NCBI GenBank assembly: GCA_900404475.1
Contig: OUQQ01000416.1
Span: forward strand, 1 to 18,133
Length of the DNA stretch: 18,133 bases
Direction of reading: 5' to 3'
From: Spongospora subterranea
Lineage: Eukaryota > Endomyxa > Phytomyxea > Plasmodiophorida > Plasmodiophoridae
The notes beneath the pieces were generated by a model. It searched no databases, was not told where the DNA came from, and saw nothing but the letters and a program-made list of their open reading frames with translations. Made by a program: the position numbers and the translations under genes. Below, one piece after another: positions 16,836 through 18,133 of this stretch. The first letter of the stretch is position 1; every line of letters starts with the position of its first letter.

Positions 16836-17393
16836 ATGATCGCCATGTTGACACAGGTGTTATCCCCCAGTTCGTTGAAAGACGATTACGATAAGGTCCC
16901 TGAAGGTGATAACAGTTCGTCATTGATTCCTTCGCGAACGTGTTTCTGACGAACTGTGCGCTGTTCAGGCGAAGATTGGGGAGAACAATCCGACAATGAC
17001 GACGATGAGAAGATGCCCCTCGATAATATTTTGGATCTTGAGGCGGCTCGTGAAGTCGCTTTGTTCCAGGTGCTCGATCTCGCCTGGTTTCCGAAGGATT
17101 TTCGCTGACCTGATTGTGTGCGATAGGCGGCGGCCAGGAACGATATCAAATCGGGATCGTATTTGATCGAGGAAGGGGCCATCGTCAACTGCCAGGACGC
17201 CGATAATCTCTGCACCGCTTTACACGTCGCTTGTAGCTATGGGAATATCGGTGTGGCCGAGGTCCTGGTCCGAGCTGGCGCCAACACCGATCTGTGCAAC
17301 AAGGACGGGATGAAGGCGGTGGATCTGGCCCAGCAGAATGGGTTCCGGGATGTCGTCTTGGTACTCAACATATTGTGTCACGATCTCTGTTGA
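16836..17393 (+). CDS. small ankyrin-repeat protein, three exons
   Basis: Exons 16836-16905, 16969-17069 and 17127-17393 join in phase through 63- and 57-nt introns to give 145 aa. Residues 1-45 are acidic (EQSDNDDDEKMP) and probably unstructured. Residues 46-56 (LDLEAAREVAL) may be a capping helix. Then come a partial repeat (AAARNDIKSGSYLIEEGA, 58-75), one full ankyrin repeat (84-112: TALHVACSYGNIGVAEVLV, RAGANTD) and a partial one (115-140: NKDGMKAVDLAQQNG). A Cys appears inserted in the usual DG-x-TALH turn (DNLCTALH). Ankyrin repeats bind other proteins; the partner is unknown. It is shorter than most family members. A second in-frame ATG at 16845 could also be the start. Confidence 0.82.
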
Positions 17394-17926
17394 ATACAGA
17401 AATCAGAATGAAAATCATAACGGGGTTAACCACCTTTATTGATCTGCTTTAACTGAAACGCGTCTGTGAAATTATGAAGGTCGATTCGGCCATCGCTTTT
17501 CTAGCAATTACTGACGAAAGCTGACAGCATATCGGCTACCTTCTTCTGATAAAACTTGGTGAGATGTCATCTGTGAATTTCGTCTAGAAAGATGGTTTGG
17601 TTAATTTGGGTTTATCCAATCGTGATCATCAATATGGTTAAACATAGAGTGATTGCTATAACCACATCACTTGATGTAATCTAATTGCTGGTGAGAAAAT
17701 TGTATTGAGATGCGGTTCGGACCATGGGATTCCTAGCAGCGCTTCGGATTGATTTTCCGATTGATACACACTGTAGAGAATGTGGTCCACGATTAGCAAT
17801 GTGATTGGACGATTAGTATTATCATGAATTCAGAGTTGGAAATAAACGTCAGGGCAAGGTGTGGCAGTAGTGATCAGATTTCTCACTACATTTTACGGAA
17901 AATAACTCAAAAAGTAATGAAATACC
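17394..17926. other. non-coding stretch downstream of the ankyrin gene
   Basis: I see no convincing exon on either strand. An AATAAA on the plus strand lies near 17840-17846, too far from the ankyrin stop to be its obvious signal. The sequence is AT-rich relative to the genes. Confidence 0.5.
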
Positions 17927-18055
17927 ATGGTTGTACCAGGTGGTCAACCGTTCGAACTGGACGATGGCTCGTATAAGACAACCATTTCACGAAGGATGCT
18001 ACAAGAAATAACTGATCAAGGACCAGTGCTAACGGAGTCACTAAATCCACCATGA
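17927..18055 (+). CDS. possible short first exon or small ORF at the window end (weak)
   Basis: An ATG at 17927 opens 42 codons (MVVPGGQPFELDDGSYKTT, then RRMLQEITDQG) ending at TGA 18053-18055. The stop overlaps another ATG at 18052, which opens 26 codons ending at TAA 18130-18132. The composition is protein-like and the frame could belong to a gene continuing past the window edge by splicing, but nothing proves it. No family recognised. Confidence 0.25.
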   Translation: MVVPGGQPFELDDGSYKTTISRRMLQEITDQGPVLTESLNPP

Positions 18056-18133
18056 AAGTGCAAGTTGGCGACTACCGAGAACTTTGCTACCATTCGACAA
18101 GTGGCCCACCTGGACCTAACACTAGTCACTAAA

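Noticed and set aside
17949..17966. tRNA-like T-loop (gttcgaac)
   Set aside because: The flanking bases do not form a T-stem and no anticodon arm or acceptor stem is present.

Overview
The window comes from a compact eukaryotic nuclear genome. Genes on both strands are cut by very short GT-AG introns. In the models I could build these mostly measure 45-65 nt, often with a CTAAC- or CTAA-like branch site and a pyrimidine run before the AG. The RAB11 and UTP3/SAS10 proteins read as opisthokont, and I favour a metazoan or close relative with a reduced genome. The lineage cannot be fixed from sequence alone. There are no bacterial, organellar, tRNA, rRNA or CRISPR signatures.

Layout. Positions 1-4700 are repeat-rich and hold no gene I can name. 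They contain a large foldback (arms 901-1545 and 1988-3002, the right arm split by a CT-rich minisatellite insert at 2483-2852), a third direct copy of part of it (1548-1754), a 23-bp perfect inverted repeat bracketing the region (203-225 and 3619-3641), a small MITE-like element (3281-3521) and a second, older foldback (3740-4078). Some repeat segments keep protein-like reading frames.

From 4719 to about 8300 three minus-strand units follow one another: UTP3/SAS10 (6846 to 4719, seven exons, a complete 594-aa model), an unresolved coding-like region (7806 to 7107), and a small unknown gene (about 8291 to 7921, perhaps starting near 8458). On the plus strand there follow a three-exon gene joining a PNUTS/TFIIS-N-like (LW) domain, a long disordered tract and a retroelement-type CCHC zinc knuckle (8530-10723); an intronless protein with an N-terminal lumenal domain and about seven membrane helices (11798-13084); and a five-exon RAB11 (13628-14528). 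A minus-strand gene of unknown function (about 16030 to 14814) converges on RAB11 and lies head-to-head with a secreted fasciclin-domain protein (16060-16680). A small ankyrin-repeat protein follows (16836-17393). The last 740 bases hold no gene I can name, only a possible short exon.

How the genes work together. I see no operon or pathway cluster. UTP3 (ribosome biogenesis), RAB11 (recycling endosomes), the PNUTS-like protein (probably nuclear) and the FAS1 protein (cell surface or matrix) are ordinary housekeeping-type neighbours packed at high density. The unusual content is the pair of foldbacks on the left, the LW-plus-knuckle domain combination, the membrane protein of unclear family, and a minus-strand gene with an in-frame stop that is either an intron or a disabling mutation.
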